Shown here one piece after another: positions 1-6,030 of a DNA stretch of 9,499 bases. Origin of the DNA: JBOGUF01 sp050696075 (lineage in GTDB: Bacteria > Chloroflexota > Chloroflexia > Thermomicrobiales > UBA6265). Each line of letters starts with the position of its first letter. The first letter of the stretch is position 1. The notes under the pieces were generated by a model, which did no database searches, was not told the origin of the DNA, and saw only the letters and a list, made by a program, of their open reading frames with translations. The DNA is taken from contig JBOGUF010000121.1 in assembly GCA_050696075.1 (NCBI GenBank), forward strand, positions 1 through 9,499, written 5' to 3'. Position numbers and translations under genes: made by a program.

Positions 1-28
1 GTCAAGCCGAGCATCTGCTCGGCTTGAC
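1..28. terminator. Perfect 12-bp stem hairpin, probable transcription terminator
   Basis: The arm GTCAAGCCGAGC (1-12) is followed by a 4-nt loop ATCT and by its exact reverse complement (17-28). The hairpin begins about 41 bp past the stop codon of the minus-strand DoxX-like gene, so it is well placed to end that transcript. For a minus-strand transcript the U-tract would lie outside the window. For a plus-strand transcript the following bases (CGTTCCGTTCGTCC) are only moderately T-rich. It may serve both directions between convergent genes. The perfect stem is seen; the terminator role is inferred. Confidence 0.6.
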
Positions 29-69
29 CGTTCCGTTCGTCCAACGCCGATCTTGACCAGAGACGGTCC

Positions 70-585
70 TCAGCGACTCGCGCCGCCGCCGTCTGACTGG
101 GTGTGGGCGCCCTCGGAAATGGGGTCCTTGCCCCGCTCCCTCGCCATGACCACCAGGCCGCCAGCGAGGAGCACCACGTCCTTCAGCACATATTGGCCTT
201 CCAATGTTGGGGCGTTGTATTCGCGGGCAAACAGGTCGCCTGGGAACAAAACGAGCGGCGACAGGACGCCAATCATCGCCATGCCCAGCAGCGCCAGCCC
301 GAGGCGGATCTGCTTCCCGGTGACCAAGCTCAGTCCGATGGTGGTTTCGAGGGAGGCGACCAGGATCGTGGCCACGCCGCCCGGGATCAGCCCGAACGTG
401 AGCATGTCCACCGTCCGGGCGGCGAGATCCTGCGCCGGGCTGACGTCGGGGAAGAATTTAAGCAGCCCAAAGCCCAGGAAGACGAGACCCAGACTGACGC
501 GGAGTAGGGTAACGCTGTGGCGTGCCAGCCAATCGGTGGCGCGCACGTCGAGGTGCGCCAGCGTGACATGCATTGACCGATTCAT
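70..585 (-). CDS. DoxX/DUF417 (YkgB-like) integral membrane protein
   Basis: This 171-residue protein has four predicted membrane segments, at about residues 24-44, 62-88, 95-114 and 131-148, joined by short loops. That is the usual size and topology of the DoxX/DUF417 superfamily. Family-like patterns are a first helix ending in GLLKFFP, a central SLETTIG helix, a third helix with LSPLVLFPGDLF, and the sequence APTLEGQYVLKDVVLLAGG before the last helix. That last pattern is close to YkgB-type proteins. The C-terminus is polar and presumably cytoplasmic. The ATG start follows GGGAGGA by eight bases. Members act in the inner membrane and are variously linked to redox or stress roles; the substrate is unknown. 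The gene stands alone, with the 1-28 hairpin downstream. The family call is fairly secure; the function is not known. Confidence 0.82.
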   Translation of the reverse strand: MNRSMHVTLAHLDVRATDWLARHSVTLLRVSLGLVFLGFGLLKFFPDVSPAQDLAARTVDMLTFGLIPGGVATILVASLETTIGLSLVTGKQIRLGLALLGMAMIGVLSPLVLFPGDLFAREYNAPTLEGQYVLKDVVLLAGGLVVMARERGKDPISEGAHTQSDGGGASR

Positions 586-799
586 ACCATTCGTCCTCCC
601 AATCTTGGTTTGATGCGCAACCCTCGCTGCACAACTCCAAGGCTAGGTGGGCAATCTCAACGCGCTGTGCAAGCAAACCTCAACAGTGACTCAAGAGGCC
701 GTGACGGCTATCTCACAGGAAGTTCAGGCGGTGAGCGACGATTGACGACCGGCTGGACGCCGGCGCATGATAGGCGTGTGATTCGGAGAGGAGGCCACC

Positions 800-1357
800 G
801 TGGCAGTGCCCTACGTCGTTCCCAAGATGACCTACGCGGACCTCGCCGGTTTTCCCGACGACGGCCATCGCTACGAGCTCATTGAAGGAGACCTGTACGT
901 GTCCCCAGCACCATCACGGTGGCACCAACGGCTGAACGGCAGGTTTTACCTGCTCCTGCACCATGCCGTGGAGGTCACCGGCTGGGGCGAGGTCTACTAT
1001 GCGCCGCTGGACGTCCTCTTCACGGATGACAATTATGTCCAGCCTGACTTGTTGGTGATCCGCAAAGAGCGGTTGGACATCTTTCACGAGGACCGCTTCG
1101 AAGGCCCTCCGGACATCGTCATCGAGATCGTCTCCCCGTCCAACCCATCCTACGACGAGGTCAAGAAGGCCAACCTCTACGCGGCGTTTGGCGTCCTCGA
1201 TTACTGGCTCGCCTACCCCCTCACCAAGCGCTTCCGCATGATGAAGCTGGAGAACGGCCAGTACGTCGAGGTCCAGCCTGTCGACGGCGTTTACCACTCG
1301 ACCGTCGTGCCCGGCTTGGTCGTCGATCCGGCCGCCCTTTTCGCCAACTTGGATTAG
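800..1357 (+). CDS. Uma2-family (DUF820) PD-(D/E)XK nuclease-like protein
   Basis: The 185-residue product matches the Uma2/DUF820 family along its whole length. It has an N-terminal region with YELIEGDLYVSPAPS (25-39), a Q81-P-D83 step opening the core strand (D83 as catalytic aspartate), E109 in IVIEIVSPS (106-114), K122/K123, and the family signature of a tyrosine followed by GVLDYWL (131-137). The fold is that of restriction-endonuclease-like nucleases; most members are uncharacterised, and they are abundant in Chloroflexota and Cyanobacteria. The start is GTG, chosen because GGAGAGGAGG ends five bases upstream and the protein aligns from there. No partner gene overlaps it and it appears monocistronic. 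The active-site residues look intact, so an active nuclease is possible, but the physiological target is unknown. Confidence 0.88.
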   Translation: MAVPYVVPKMTYADLAGFPDDGHRYELIEGDLYVSPAPSRWHQRLNGRFYLLLHHAVEVTGWGEVYYAPLDVLFTDDNYVQPDLLVIRKERLDIFHEDRFEGPPDIVIEIVSPSNPSYDEVKKANLYAAFGVLDYWLAYPLTKRFRMMKLENGQYVEVQPVDGVYHSTVVPGLVVDPAALFANLD

Positions 1358-1366
1358 GAGACGGTC

Positions 1367-1484
1367 GCCGTCATGCCGACCGCCCTCTTCGTCCTGCCGA
1401 TCGCGGAGAGGCGTCTGGCTCTATCCAGGATCGCTCTTGGCAGAGGCAGATTCCTCGACGAACTCCGAAGTTCGGAATGACGGT
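1367..1484. repeat. MITE-like intergenic element with imperfect terminal inverted repeats
   Basis: The left end GCCGTCATGCCGAC (1367-1380) and the right end TTCGGAATGACGGT (1471-1484) are inverted copies matching at 12 of 14 positions. Between them lies about 90 bp with no convincing coding frame, plus a short hairpin at 1459-1474 (arms CGAACT/AGTTCG, loop CCGA). The style, GTCAT at one end and ATGAC at the other in a spacer, is that of short dispersed non-autonomous repeats. Whether copies exist elsewhere cannot be seen from one window. Confidence 0.4.
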
Positions 1485-1525
1485 GGGGCGCCCGGCATGA
1501 CGGGTGGAGGCACGAAATGACGGGG
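1475..1525. repeat. 20-bp imperfect tandem repeat around ATGACGG
   Basis: The core ATGACGG recurs at 1477, 1497 and 1517, exactly 20 bp apart. The bases between are G-rich and only loosely similar. The first copy coincides with the right end of the MITE-like element at 1367-1484, so the series may be repeated end sequence. Confidence 0.45.
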
Positions 1526-1530
1526 TAGGC

Positions 1531-1558
1531 CAGCACTGGGCACTGGGCACTCAGCACC
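1531..1558 (+). repeat. Heptamer array, unit GGGCACT, 4 copies
   Basis: Four consecutive 7-bp units read CAGCACT, GGGCACT, GGGCACT and CAGCACC. The array ends two bases before the stop codon of the small minus-strand gene (1560). Rotated, the unit is GCACTGG, which fits the consensus shared with the other arrays of this window. Confidence 0.75.
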
Positions 1559-1559
1559 G

Positions 1560-1856
1560 CTACCGCGGCTCCGTAAAGACCTCGCCCGTCTCGGTCGCGG
1601 CCCAGGCGTGGCCGCCACCGCCGATACGGGTGGCGAGCATACCGCGAAGTCGCTCGACGTCGGTTCGCGCCTGCCGCTGGCACTCCGCGAAGAAGGTCGA
1701 CACCTCGCCGTCATCGGCGTCGTCGGCGTCCTGCCGGTACTCCTCCAGCGCGGCGATCCCTTCGAGCCGATTGTGCAGCACCGAGATCAGGTCGAAGGTC
1801 ACGTTCGATACGCCGCTGATGTGCTCGGCGCCGCGCTTGGCTTGTTCCATGCTCAC
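1560..1856 (-). CDS. Small helical protein of unknown function, ferritin-like style
   Basis: The 98-residue product has a long helical pattern: HISGVSNVTFDLISVLHNRLEGIAAL, then an acidic stretch with DADDADDGE, then a second helix FFAECQRQARTDVERLRGMLA. Two antiparallel amphipathic helices with scattered E, D and H resemble small ferritin-like or four-helix-bundle proteins. I believe similar short proteins occur in Chloroflexota, but I recall no function. The glycine-rich tail (GGGGHAWAATETGE) is likely flexible. The start is taken as GTG at 1856 because AGGAGG ends six bases upstream; an in-frame ATG two codons later (1850) is the alternative. The gene is divergent from the CapA-like gene and has no overlapping partner. 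Confidence 0.7.
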   Translation of the reverse strand: MSMEQAKRGAEHISGVSNVTFDLISVLHNRLEGIAALEEYRQDADDADDGEVSTFFAECQRQARTDVERLRGMLATRIGGGGHAWAATETGEVFTEPR

Positions 1857-1862
1857 ATCCCA

Positions 1863-1868
1863 CCTCCT
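1863..1868 (-). promoter_or_regulatory. Strong ribosome binding site deciding the small-protein start
   Basis: AGGAGG on the minus strand lies six bases before GTG (1856) and twelve before ATG (1850). The spacing favours the GTG and excludes the longer reading-frame extension, which would start upstream of the site. Confidence 0.6.
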
Positions 1869-1919
1869 GGCGCTCGCGCGTCGGCCCAATTCCTCCTCGG
1901 ACCCGAAGGAATGGATGCA

Positions 1920-1949
1920 CGGGTCGTGCCATAGTGTCCGTGCGACCCG
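1920..1949. promoter_or_regulatory. 30-bp inverted repeat in the divergent intergenic region
   Basis: CGGGTCG (1920-1926) is repeated inverted as CGACCCG (1943-1949) with a 16-bp spacer. As RNA the stem would gain two G-U pairs and a C-G pair. It sits between the divergently transcribed small helical protein and the CapA-like gene, upstream of both, which suits an operator or a transcript-end structure. The palindrome is seen; binding of a regulator is inference. Confidence 0.4.
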
Positions 1950-1969
1950 CCTTCCGCCTTCCGCCTTCC
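1949..1969 (+). repeat. Heptamer array, unit GCCTTCC, 3 copies
   Basis: Three perfect copies of GCCTTCC plus one further G follow the 1920-1949 inverted repeat directly, just upstream of the proposed promoter of the CapA-like gene. The unit fits the consensus GCNYTSS found in the other arrays. Confidence 0.75.
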
Positions 1970-1971
1970 GT

Positions 1972-2001
1972 TTGTGTTCCCACCTGGCACGGTGCTAGAG
2001 T
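1972..2001 (+). promoter_or_regulatory. Putative sigma70-type promoter of the CapA-like gene
   Basis: TTGTGT (1972-1977) and TAGAGT (1996-2001) are separated by 18 bp, and TGC precedes the -10 box, resembling an extended -10. Transcription would start near 2008, about 35 bp before the GTG at 2042. This supports that start over the longer frame opening at 1934. Confidence 0.4.
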
Positions 2002-2041
2002 CGGCAGGCAGCAACGGCCGCAACGAGCGGGAAAGGACAGC

Positions 2042-4156
2042 GTGGACCGGCCGCCCGATCACCCAACGCCGCCCACCAGGCGACCGCATCTCCCCGACCT
2101 GCCCGACACGCGGGGTTCCGCGGCGGGAGGTGGCGGTACGAGCGGGAACCTCCCGCCCTGGTCGAGTTTCGGACTCGATCCTGAACCCGACCCGGCATTC
2201 GACGCCGACTGGAATCCCCTTGGCGGAGCGTGGGACGACGCGGCCCTGCCCGCGCGACCCCGACCGCACGTCCGCCGGCGGGCGATCTTCCTCGTCGCCC
2301 TTGCCGGTGTCATCCTGATCGCCATCGGCAGCGTCGCGTTCCTAGCACTCACCGGCGACGACGACGATGACGACCCGACCGACGCCGCGCTCGGCGCTCC
2401 GACTGGAGCAGCGACGGCCGCCGCCGGCGCCGGTGTCGCGGTTTCGCCAACGTCAACCCGTCCACCCCTGACTGATGGTCAGCCGACCCTCAATCCCACC
2501 GCACCGCCGACCGCGACTGTGCCCGCGCCCACGGCGACGCCAAGCGGGCCGCTCCTCGTCGCCGTCGTCGACGCCACCGTCGGCGGCATCGCCGCCGCCG
2601 ACCTCGCCGCCCGGATCGAACGAGCGCTTGCCAATGCCGTTCCCGACCGAACAGTTCGCATCGTCGGCGCGGATGAAGCGGTGGATGCTGCCATCGTCCT
2701 CGCCGGCGCATCACCCGGCGAGGGCTACGAGTCGCGCATGGTCGCGAGCGAACCGCTGGCCGCCATCACCTCTCCTCGGCTTCCGCTCTTTGGCGTCGGA
2801 GGCGCGCAGATCGACCGGCTGCTGCGGGGTGAGATCACTTCCTGGCGCGATGCAGGCGCGGCGGTCGACCTGCCGGTCGTGACGCTCGCGTTGAGCGACA
2901 ACGTACCCGCCGGGTCCGCGCCGGTTGCCACCTACGACGACTACGAAGCGCTCGTTGCTGGGCTGGACGAGCACCGCGGCGGGATCGCCCTCGTGCCGGT
3001 CAGCCAGGTCGACTTCCGCGTCAACGTCCTCGCCATCGACGGCGTTGACCCGCTCCGCGGTCGCGCCTCAAGCGACTACCCCTACTTCCTGCGCCTCTAC
3101 CTTGGAGTGCGGCAGGAGGATGTCGCGTCGCTGCGGCCCGCGGTCGACGCCGCCCTCGGCGCCCTCGGACAGGTCGCGGCCACGCCCGCCGCCGGCGGCA
3201 TGACCACGGTCGGCTTCGTCGGCGACATCGTGCCGGGCCGCAACGTCGCCGCCAAGATCGCCGAGAGCGGCGACCCCGCCGGCCCGTTCCGCGACGTCGC
3301 CGCTCAACTCGGCGCTTACGATTTGACCGTAGCCAACCTCGAAGGCGTCCTCTCGGAGACGATAGAGGCGCCGGATGACCCGCACACCTTCACCTTCGTC
3401 GCCGACCCAAGCCTGCTCGACGGCCTCGATCTGGCCGGCATCGACGGCGTCAGCCTCGCCAACAACCACACGATGAACGCCGGCGTCGAGGGCTTGCAGG
3501 ACACGATGGACGCTCTGGACGAGGCCGGCATCCGCTATGCCGGCGCCGGCAACACCCTCGACGAGGCGAGGGAACCGGCGATCTTCCAGGTCAACGGGCT
3601 CACCATTGCCATCCTCGGCATCAACGGCGTCACCGCCAACCCGAACGACCTGCCCGGCGTCGTCTCCGGCGACGAGGCCGCGACCGCCGACTCGCCGGGG
3701 ACCAATCCCTTCGTCGTCGACCAGTTCCTCGCCGACATCCGCGCCGCCACGGAGCGGGCCGACATTGTCATCCCCTACTTCCATATGGGTGTCGAGTACC
3801 GCGACCTTCCCCCTGAATGGGCGGAGGAGGCCGCGCGCGCCGCCATCGACGCCGGCGCGGCGATGGTCGTCGCCAACCACCCGCACGTCATTCAGGGCAT
3901 GGAGATTTACGAAGGCCGGCCCATCCTTTACTCGCTCGGCAACTTCGTCTTTGACCAGATGTTCAGCATCGAGGTCCGCACTGGCCTGATCCTGGAGGTC
4001 ACCTTCCGCGGCAAGGAAATCGCCGGTCTCCGCCTCCACGGCGTCGAGATCGAGGACTTCCACCGCCCTCGCCCCATGACCAGCGGCGAACAAGCCGCCC
4101 TCCTCGACCGCTTCTGGCGGTTGACGGACGCACTTGCAGCCAGAATTGAGGTCTGA
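2042..4156 (+). CDS. Membrane-anchored PstS-like/CapA fusion protein
   Basis: This 704-residue protein begins with a proline/charge-rich cytoplasmic part (1-80), then one membrane helix (about 81-103), a run of six aspartates, and a Pro/Thr/Ala-rich linker to about 168. Residues 169-380 resemble a divergent periplasmic phosphate-binding (PstS-like) domain, with a segment like the family's loop around RLLRGEITSWRDAG. Residues 388-690 form a CapA (PGA_cap) metallophosphatase-like domain: GFVGDIVPGRN (D395), NLEG (432-435), NNHTMN (474-479), H581 in YFHMG, NHPH (H613, H615), and LGNFVFD (N634, D638). CapA proteins belong to poly-gamma-glutamate capsule systems and lie outside the membrane. No capB or capC is present here, so capsule synthesis is unproven. 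The GTG start is preceded by AAAGGA at four bases. The CapA call is secure; the PstS-like part is a weaker profile judgement. Confidence 0.85.
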   Translation: MDRPPDHPTPPTRRPHLPDLPDTRGSAAGGGGTSGNLPPWSSFGLDPEPDPAFDADWNPLGGAWDDAALPARPRPHVRRRAIFLVALAGVILIAIGSVAFLALTGDDDDDDPTDAALGAPTGAATAAAGAGVAVSPTSTRPPLTDGQPTLNPTAPPTATVPAPTATPSGPLLVAVVDATVGGIAAADLAARIERALANAVPDRTVRIVGADEAVDAAIVLAGASPGEGYESRMVASEPLAAITSPRLPLFGVGGAQIDRLLRGEITSWRDAGAAVDLPVVTLALSDNVPAGSAPVATYDDYEALVAGLDEHRGGIALVPVSQVDFRVNVLAIDGVDPLRGRASSDYPYFLRLYLGVRQEDVASLRPAVDAALGALGQVAATPAAGGMTTVGFVGDIVPGRNVAAKIAESGDPAGPFRDVAAQLGAYDLTVANLEGVLSETIEAPDDPHTFTFVADPSLLDGLDLAGIDGVSLANNHTMNAGVEGLQDTMDALDEAGIRYAGAGNTLDEAREPAIFQVNGLTIAILGINGVTANPNDLPGVVSGDEAATADSPGTNPFVVDQFLADIRAATERADIVIPYFHMGVEYRDLPPEWAEEAARAAIDAGAAMVVANHPHVIQGMEIYEGRPILYSLGNFVFDQMFSIEVRTGLILEVTFRGKEIAGLRLHGVEIEDFHRPRPMTSGEQAALLDRFWRLTDALAARIEV

Positions 4157-4191
4157 GGGCTCACCCGCATGCTCATCTGGCGCTAGCCCTC
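4155..4191 (+). terminator. Weak hairpin after the CapA-like gene
   Basis: GAGGGCT (4155-4161, overlapping the stop codon) pairs with AGCCCTC (4185-4191) across a 23-nt loop. No clear T-run follows, only GTCACTTTCG. It could assist termination before the toxin-antitoxin genes, but the evidence is thin. Confidence 0.25.
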
Positions 4192-4224
4192 GTCACTTTC
4201 GTAACCACCAAGTCACGTCGCCCA

Positions 4225-4233
4225 TGGTAGGAT
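4225..4233 (+). promoter_or_regulatory. Possible extended -10 element of the toxin-antitoxin module
   Basis: TGGTAGGAT has the extended -10 form TG-N-TANNNT, 36 bp before the antitoxin ATG. No good -35 box is present at the expected distance, which would be consistent with an extended -10 promoter. Toxin-antitoxin operons are usually autoregulated through the antitoxin, but I found no convincing palindrome over this element. Confidence 0.35.
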
Positions 4234-4254
4234 GACGCCGAAGGTGTTCGTCGC

Positions 4255-4259
4255 GGAGG
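4255..4259 (+). promoter_or_regulatory. Ribosome binding site deciding the antitoxin start
   Basis: GGAGG touches the first ATG (4260) with no spacer but lies nine bases before the ATG at 4269. The second ATG is therefore the likely start. Confidence 0.55.
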
Positions 4260-4268
4260 ATGCACAAT

Positions 4269-4529
4269 ATGGTGGCAAAGGTCGATGCCGAAGAGTTGAC
4301 CACAGGGGCCGACGCTATCCTGCGTCGTGTGAAGGATGATGGCGAGATCATCGATATCCGCCAAAATGGCGAAATCGTCGCTCGGCTGATCCCGGCGCAC
4401 AGCGTGAGTAAGGAAGAGCGCGACCGACGATGGGCCGAACTCAAACAACTTGGTGAGGAGATCAGCAAGCGCTGGCCGGCAGATGTTTCCGCCGTCGAGG
4501 CGGTCCGCGACGTCCGCCGCGAGCTGTGA
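4269..4529 (+). CDS. Phd/YefM-type antitoxin of a type II toxin-antitoxin pair
   Basis: The 86-residue protein opens with the Phd/YefM DNA-binding fold: MVAKVDAEELTTGADAIL, then RRVKDDGEIIDIRQNGEIVARLIP, a strand-turn-strand unit where the conserved NGEIVA turn is clear. The C-terminal half is highly charged (KEERDRRWAELKQLGEEISKRW) and should become ordered on binding the toxin. It presumably neutralises the adjacent PIN ribonuclease and represses the operon. Its TGA stop overlaps the toxin GTG by 4 bp (GTGA), giving coupled translation. Base usage here and in the toxin gene is less GC-biased at third positions than in neighbours, in keeping with acquired DNA. Phd/YefM domains often pair with VapC-type PIN toxins, so the pairing is not unusual. 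Confidence 0.85.
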   Translation: MVAKVDAEELTTGADAILRRVKDDGEIIDIRQNGEIVARLIPAHSVSKEERDRRWAELKQLGEEISKRWPADVSAVEAVRDVRREL

Positions 4530-4951
4530 TCGTCATCGATGCCAGTGTTTGGGTCAGCTATCTCGTTTCTCACGACGTGCATCATCGCGCGAGCGTTGAC
4601 TGGATCGACCGCGGGCTAGAAAGCGATGGTTCGTTTCTGGCACCTGTGTTGCTCCTCGCGGAGGTCGCTGGGGCGGTCACGCGCCGCACCAATGATCCAC
4701 TCCTTGGTCAGCAAGCACGGGCGATGTTTCGTGCCTTACCGGCTTTGACGCTCGTCATCTTGGATGAACTTCTCGGCGATCAGACTGCCGATCTTGCAGT
4801 GCGGCTGCGATTACGCGGTGCGGACGCAACCTATGTTGCTGTCGCCGTGCAATTTGGTATTCCGCTGGTCAGTTGGGATGGCGAACACCTCTCGCGCGCG
4901 GCGGCCGCCGTGCCGGTTTTCACCCCGTCATTGGTCTCATTTTCTCGCTAG
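4526..4951 (+). CDS. vapC: VapC-family PIN-domain ribonuclease toxin
   Basis: The 141-residue product is a complete PIN domain. The four acidic residues expected to bind Mg2+/Mn2+ are present: D5 in MIVIDASVWVSYL, E46 in LLLAEVAGAV, D100 in RGADATYVAVAVQFG, and D118 in LVSWDGEHL. VapC toxins cleave RNA, often initiator or other tRNA or the large rRNA; the target here cannot be told. The start is the GTG overlapping the antitoxin stop; it has no Shine-Dalgarno of its own, which fits translational coupling that keeps toxin output below antitoxin. All catalytic residues are intact, so the toxin is probably active. It converges on the PHP gene with a 27-bp gap and no visible terminator. Confidence 0.92.
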   Translation: MIVIDASVWVSYLVSHDVHHRASVDWIDRGLESDGSFLAPVLLLAEVAGAVTRRTNDPLLGQQARAMFRALPALTLVILDELLGDQTADLAVRLRLRGADATYVAVAVQFGIPLVSWDGEHLSRAAAAVPVFTPSLVSFSR

Positions 4952-4978
4952 TTCGGTGGCGTCACGAACCAAAAGCCA

Positions 4979-5887
4979 TCACTTCAGCCAGATCGGGTTC
5001 GACCAGGCCCGCCGCCCCGATTCGTCGACCACCGTCACCCGGCAGAAGCTGCCGGCGAAGGGGTCGAGTGGGAACTCGGCCTCGGTCACGGCCGCGCCCG
5101 GCTCGGCGATCACGCGGCGCGACTTCGAGCCGGCGCCACCGACGAAGATCGCCCGCGCTGGCGAAGAGGCAACGCGGACGGTGTTGCCCGCGATGGTGAC
5201 GTCGTGGATCTCCGGTCCCTGGCTGGAGTAGAACTGCCCTGTTTTCAGCGCCGCCAGCAGCGCGTCGGGGTCGAGCGATTCGGCCTTGACCTGTACCCAG
5301 GCCCCAAAATAGTCCGGCCGGGTCGAGAAGTGGGCATCGTCCGCGGCGTAGGCGAGGTGGCGACGGCCGAGGAGACCGAATTGGTCGCTGATGTACCAGC
5401 CGTCGGCCCGGTCGTTGTCGTAGTAGGCGGTGTGGTTGTAGATCTCGACCGCGTGCGCCGCCTCGATTGTCAGGGCATCGACCAGCGTCAGCGAGTACCA
5501 GCCGGGGTGCGCGATGCCGACGAACGCGCCCGCGTCGGCCGCCCGCGCTGCTAGCGCCGCGCCGGTCTCCCCGTTCCGGTTCGGCGCGAAGTCGAACGGC
5601 AACCCGACCGCCACGATGTGCCACAGGTCGCCGTGCGCAAGCGCCGGCGCGTGCAACTCGGCGCCGATCAGCGTCGTAAACCCGTCGTCCCGCCACTCCC
5701 GGGTGTCGACGATCGGGTAGTCGTAGCGCTCCATGAAATGGTCGGTCAGGGCGAGGAAGTCGTACCCCCGCGCCCGGTAGCGACCAATCACTTCGGCCGG
5801 CGTGAGCTTCCCATCCGACCGCGTCGAGTGGGTATGCAGGTTCCCACGCCAAAACCGCCCCGGCTTGTCAAACGGTAGATTTCGCAC
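4979..5887 (-). CDS. PHP-domain metal-dependent hydrolase (CehA/McbA-like)
   Basis: The 302-residue protein has all the PHP metal-site motifs in order: NLHTHSTRSDG (16-26; H18, H20, D25), LALTDH (45-50; D49, H50), GAELH (75-79; E77, H79), GIAHPGW (124-130; H127) and AADDAH (181-186; D184, H186). PHP proteins hydrolyse phosphoesters or related bonds using up to three metal ions. The overall form, with a C-terminal beta-rich extension (from about 225) without motifs, is like CehA/McbA-type members; the substrate is unknown. No signal peptide is visible, so it is probably cytosolic. The start is GTG at 5887, with GGAGG five bases upstream; the open frame reaches 6016 but that extension is only translated heptamer repeat. 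It is divergent from the cupin gene. Confidence 0.88.
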   Translation of the reverse strand: MRNLPFDKPGRFWRGNLHTHSTRSDGKLTPAEVIGRYRARGYDFLALTDHFMERYDYPIVDTREWRDDGFTTLIGAELHAPALAHGDLWHIVAVGLPFDFAPNRNGETGAALAARAADAGAFVGIAHPGWYSLTLVDALTIEAAHAVEIYNHTAYYDNDRADGWYISDQFGLLGRRHLAYAADDAHFSTRPDYFGAWVQVKAESLDPDALLAALKTGQFYSSQGPEIHDVTIAGNTVRVASSPARAIFVGGAGSKSRRVIAEPGAAVTEAEFPLDPFAGSFCRVTVVDESGRRAWSNPIWLK

Positions 5888-5892
5888 AATGA

Positions 5893-5897
5893 CCTCC
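5893..5897 (-). promoter_or_regulatory. Ribosome binding site deciding the PHP gene start
   Basis: GGAGG on the minus strand lies five bases before GTG at 5887. An ATG-initiated extension to 6016 would carry no such site and would encode the heptamer array. Confidence 0.7.
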
Positions 5898-5903
5898 AGT
5901 ATT

Positions 5904-6025
5904 GAGTGCCGAGTGCCCAGTGCCCGGTGCCCAGTGCGCGAGTGTACCGCCGCTGGCTCATCTCCGCTGGCCAAAGCGTTGACGTTCACCGCGACCCTTC
6001 GCAACCGACTGGGCACTCGGCACTC
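5904..6025. repeat. 18-bp perfect inverted repeat built of heptamers
   Basis: GAGTGCCGAGTGCCCAGT (5904-5921) recurs as its exact reverse complement at 6008-6025, with 86 bp between. The arms are pieces of the two oppositely oriented heptamer arrays. It sits in the spacer between the divergent PHP and cupin genes and could form a cruciform in DNA or a long stem in RNA. Confidence 0.8.
5905..5947 (-). repeat. Heptamer array, unit AGTGCCC (GCACTGG on minus strand), about 6 copies
   Basis: Units read AGTGCCG, AGTGCCC, AGTGCCC, GGTGCCC, AGTGCGC and, after one extra G, AGTGTAC. Copies decay toward the right end. It lies upstream of the PHP gene start and its ribosome binding site. Confidence 0.75.
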
Positions 6026-6028
6026 GGT
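6008..6028 (+). repeat. Heptamer array, units ACTGGGC/ACTCGGC, 3 copies
   Basis: Three consecutive units ACTGGGC, ACTCGGC and ACTCGGT, inverted relative to the array at 5905-5947. It ends just before the proposed -10 element of the cupin gene. Confidence 0.7.
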
Positions 6029-6030
6029 CC

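Noticed and set aside
610..885. Plus-strand open frame overlapping the Uma2-like gene start
   Set aside because: Arginine-rich product without motifs, no ribosome site, and it overlaps a much better gene in another frame.
914..1297. Minus-strand open frame inside the Uma2-like gene
   Set aside because: Shadow of a well-supported family member with intact active-site residues.
1934..2041. N-terminal extension of the CapA-like gene to ATG 1934
   Set aside because: It would translate the GCCTTCC array and the proposed promoter; GTG 2042 has an AAAGGA site and fits the promoter position.
3068..4093. Long minus-strand open frame (341 codons) opposite the CapA-like gene
   Set aside because: Its protein is low-complexity (V, D, G, A, R) with no recognisable motif, and it is an antisense shadow of strongly coding GC-rich sequence with clear CapA motifs.
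2042..4156. Complete poly-gamma-glutamate capsule locus
   Set aside because: Only a CapA-type protein is present; neighbours are unrelated and no CapB/CapC-like gene is seen.
5888..6016. N-terminal extension of the PHP gene
   Set aside because: It is translated heptamer repeat lying upstream of a good GGAGG site; the PHP domain begins just after GTG 5887.
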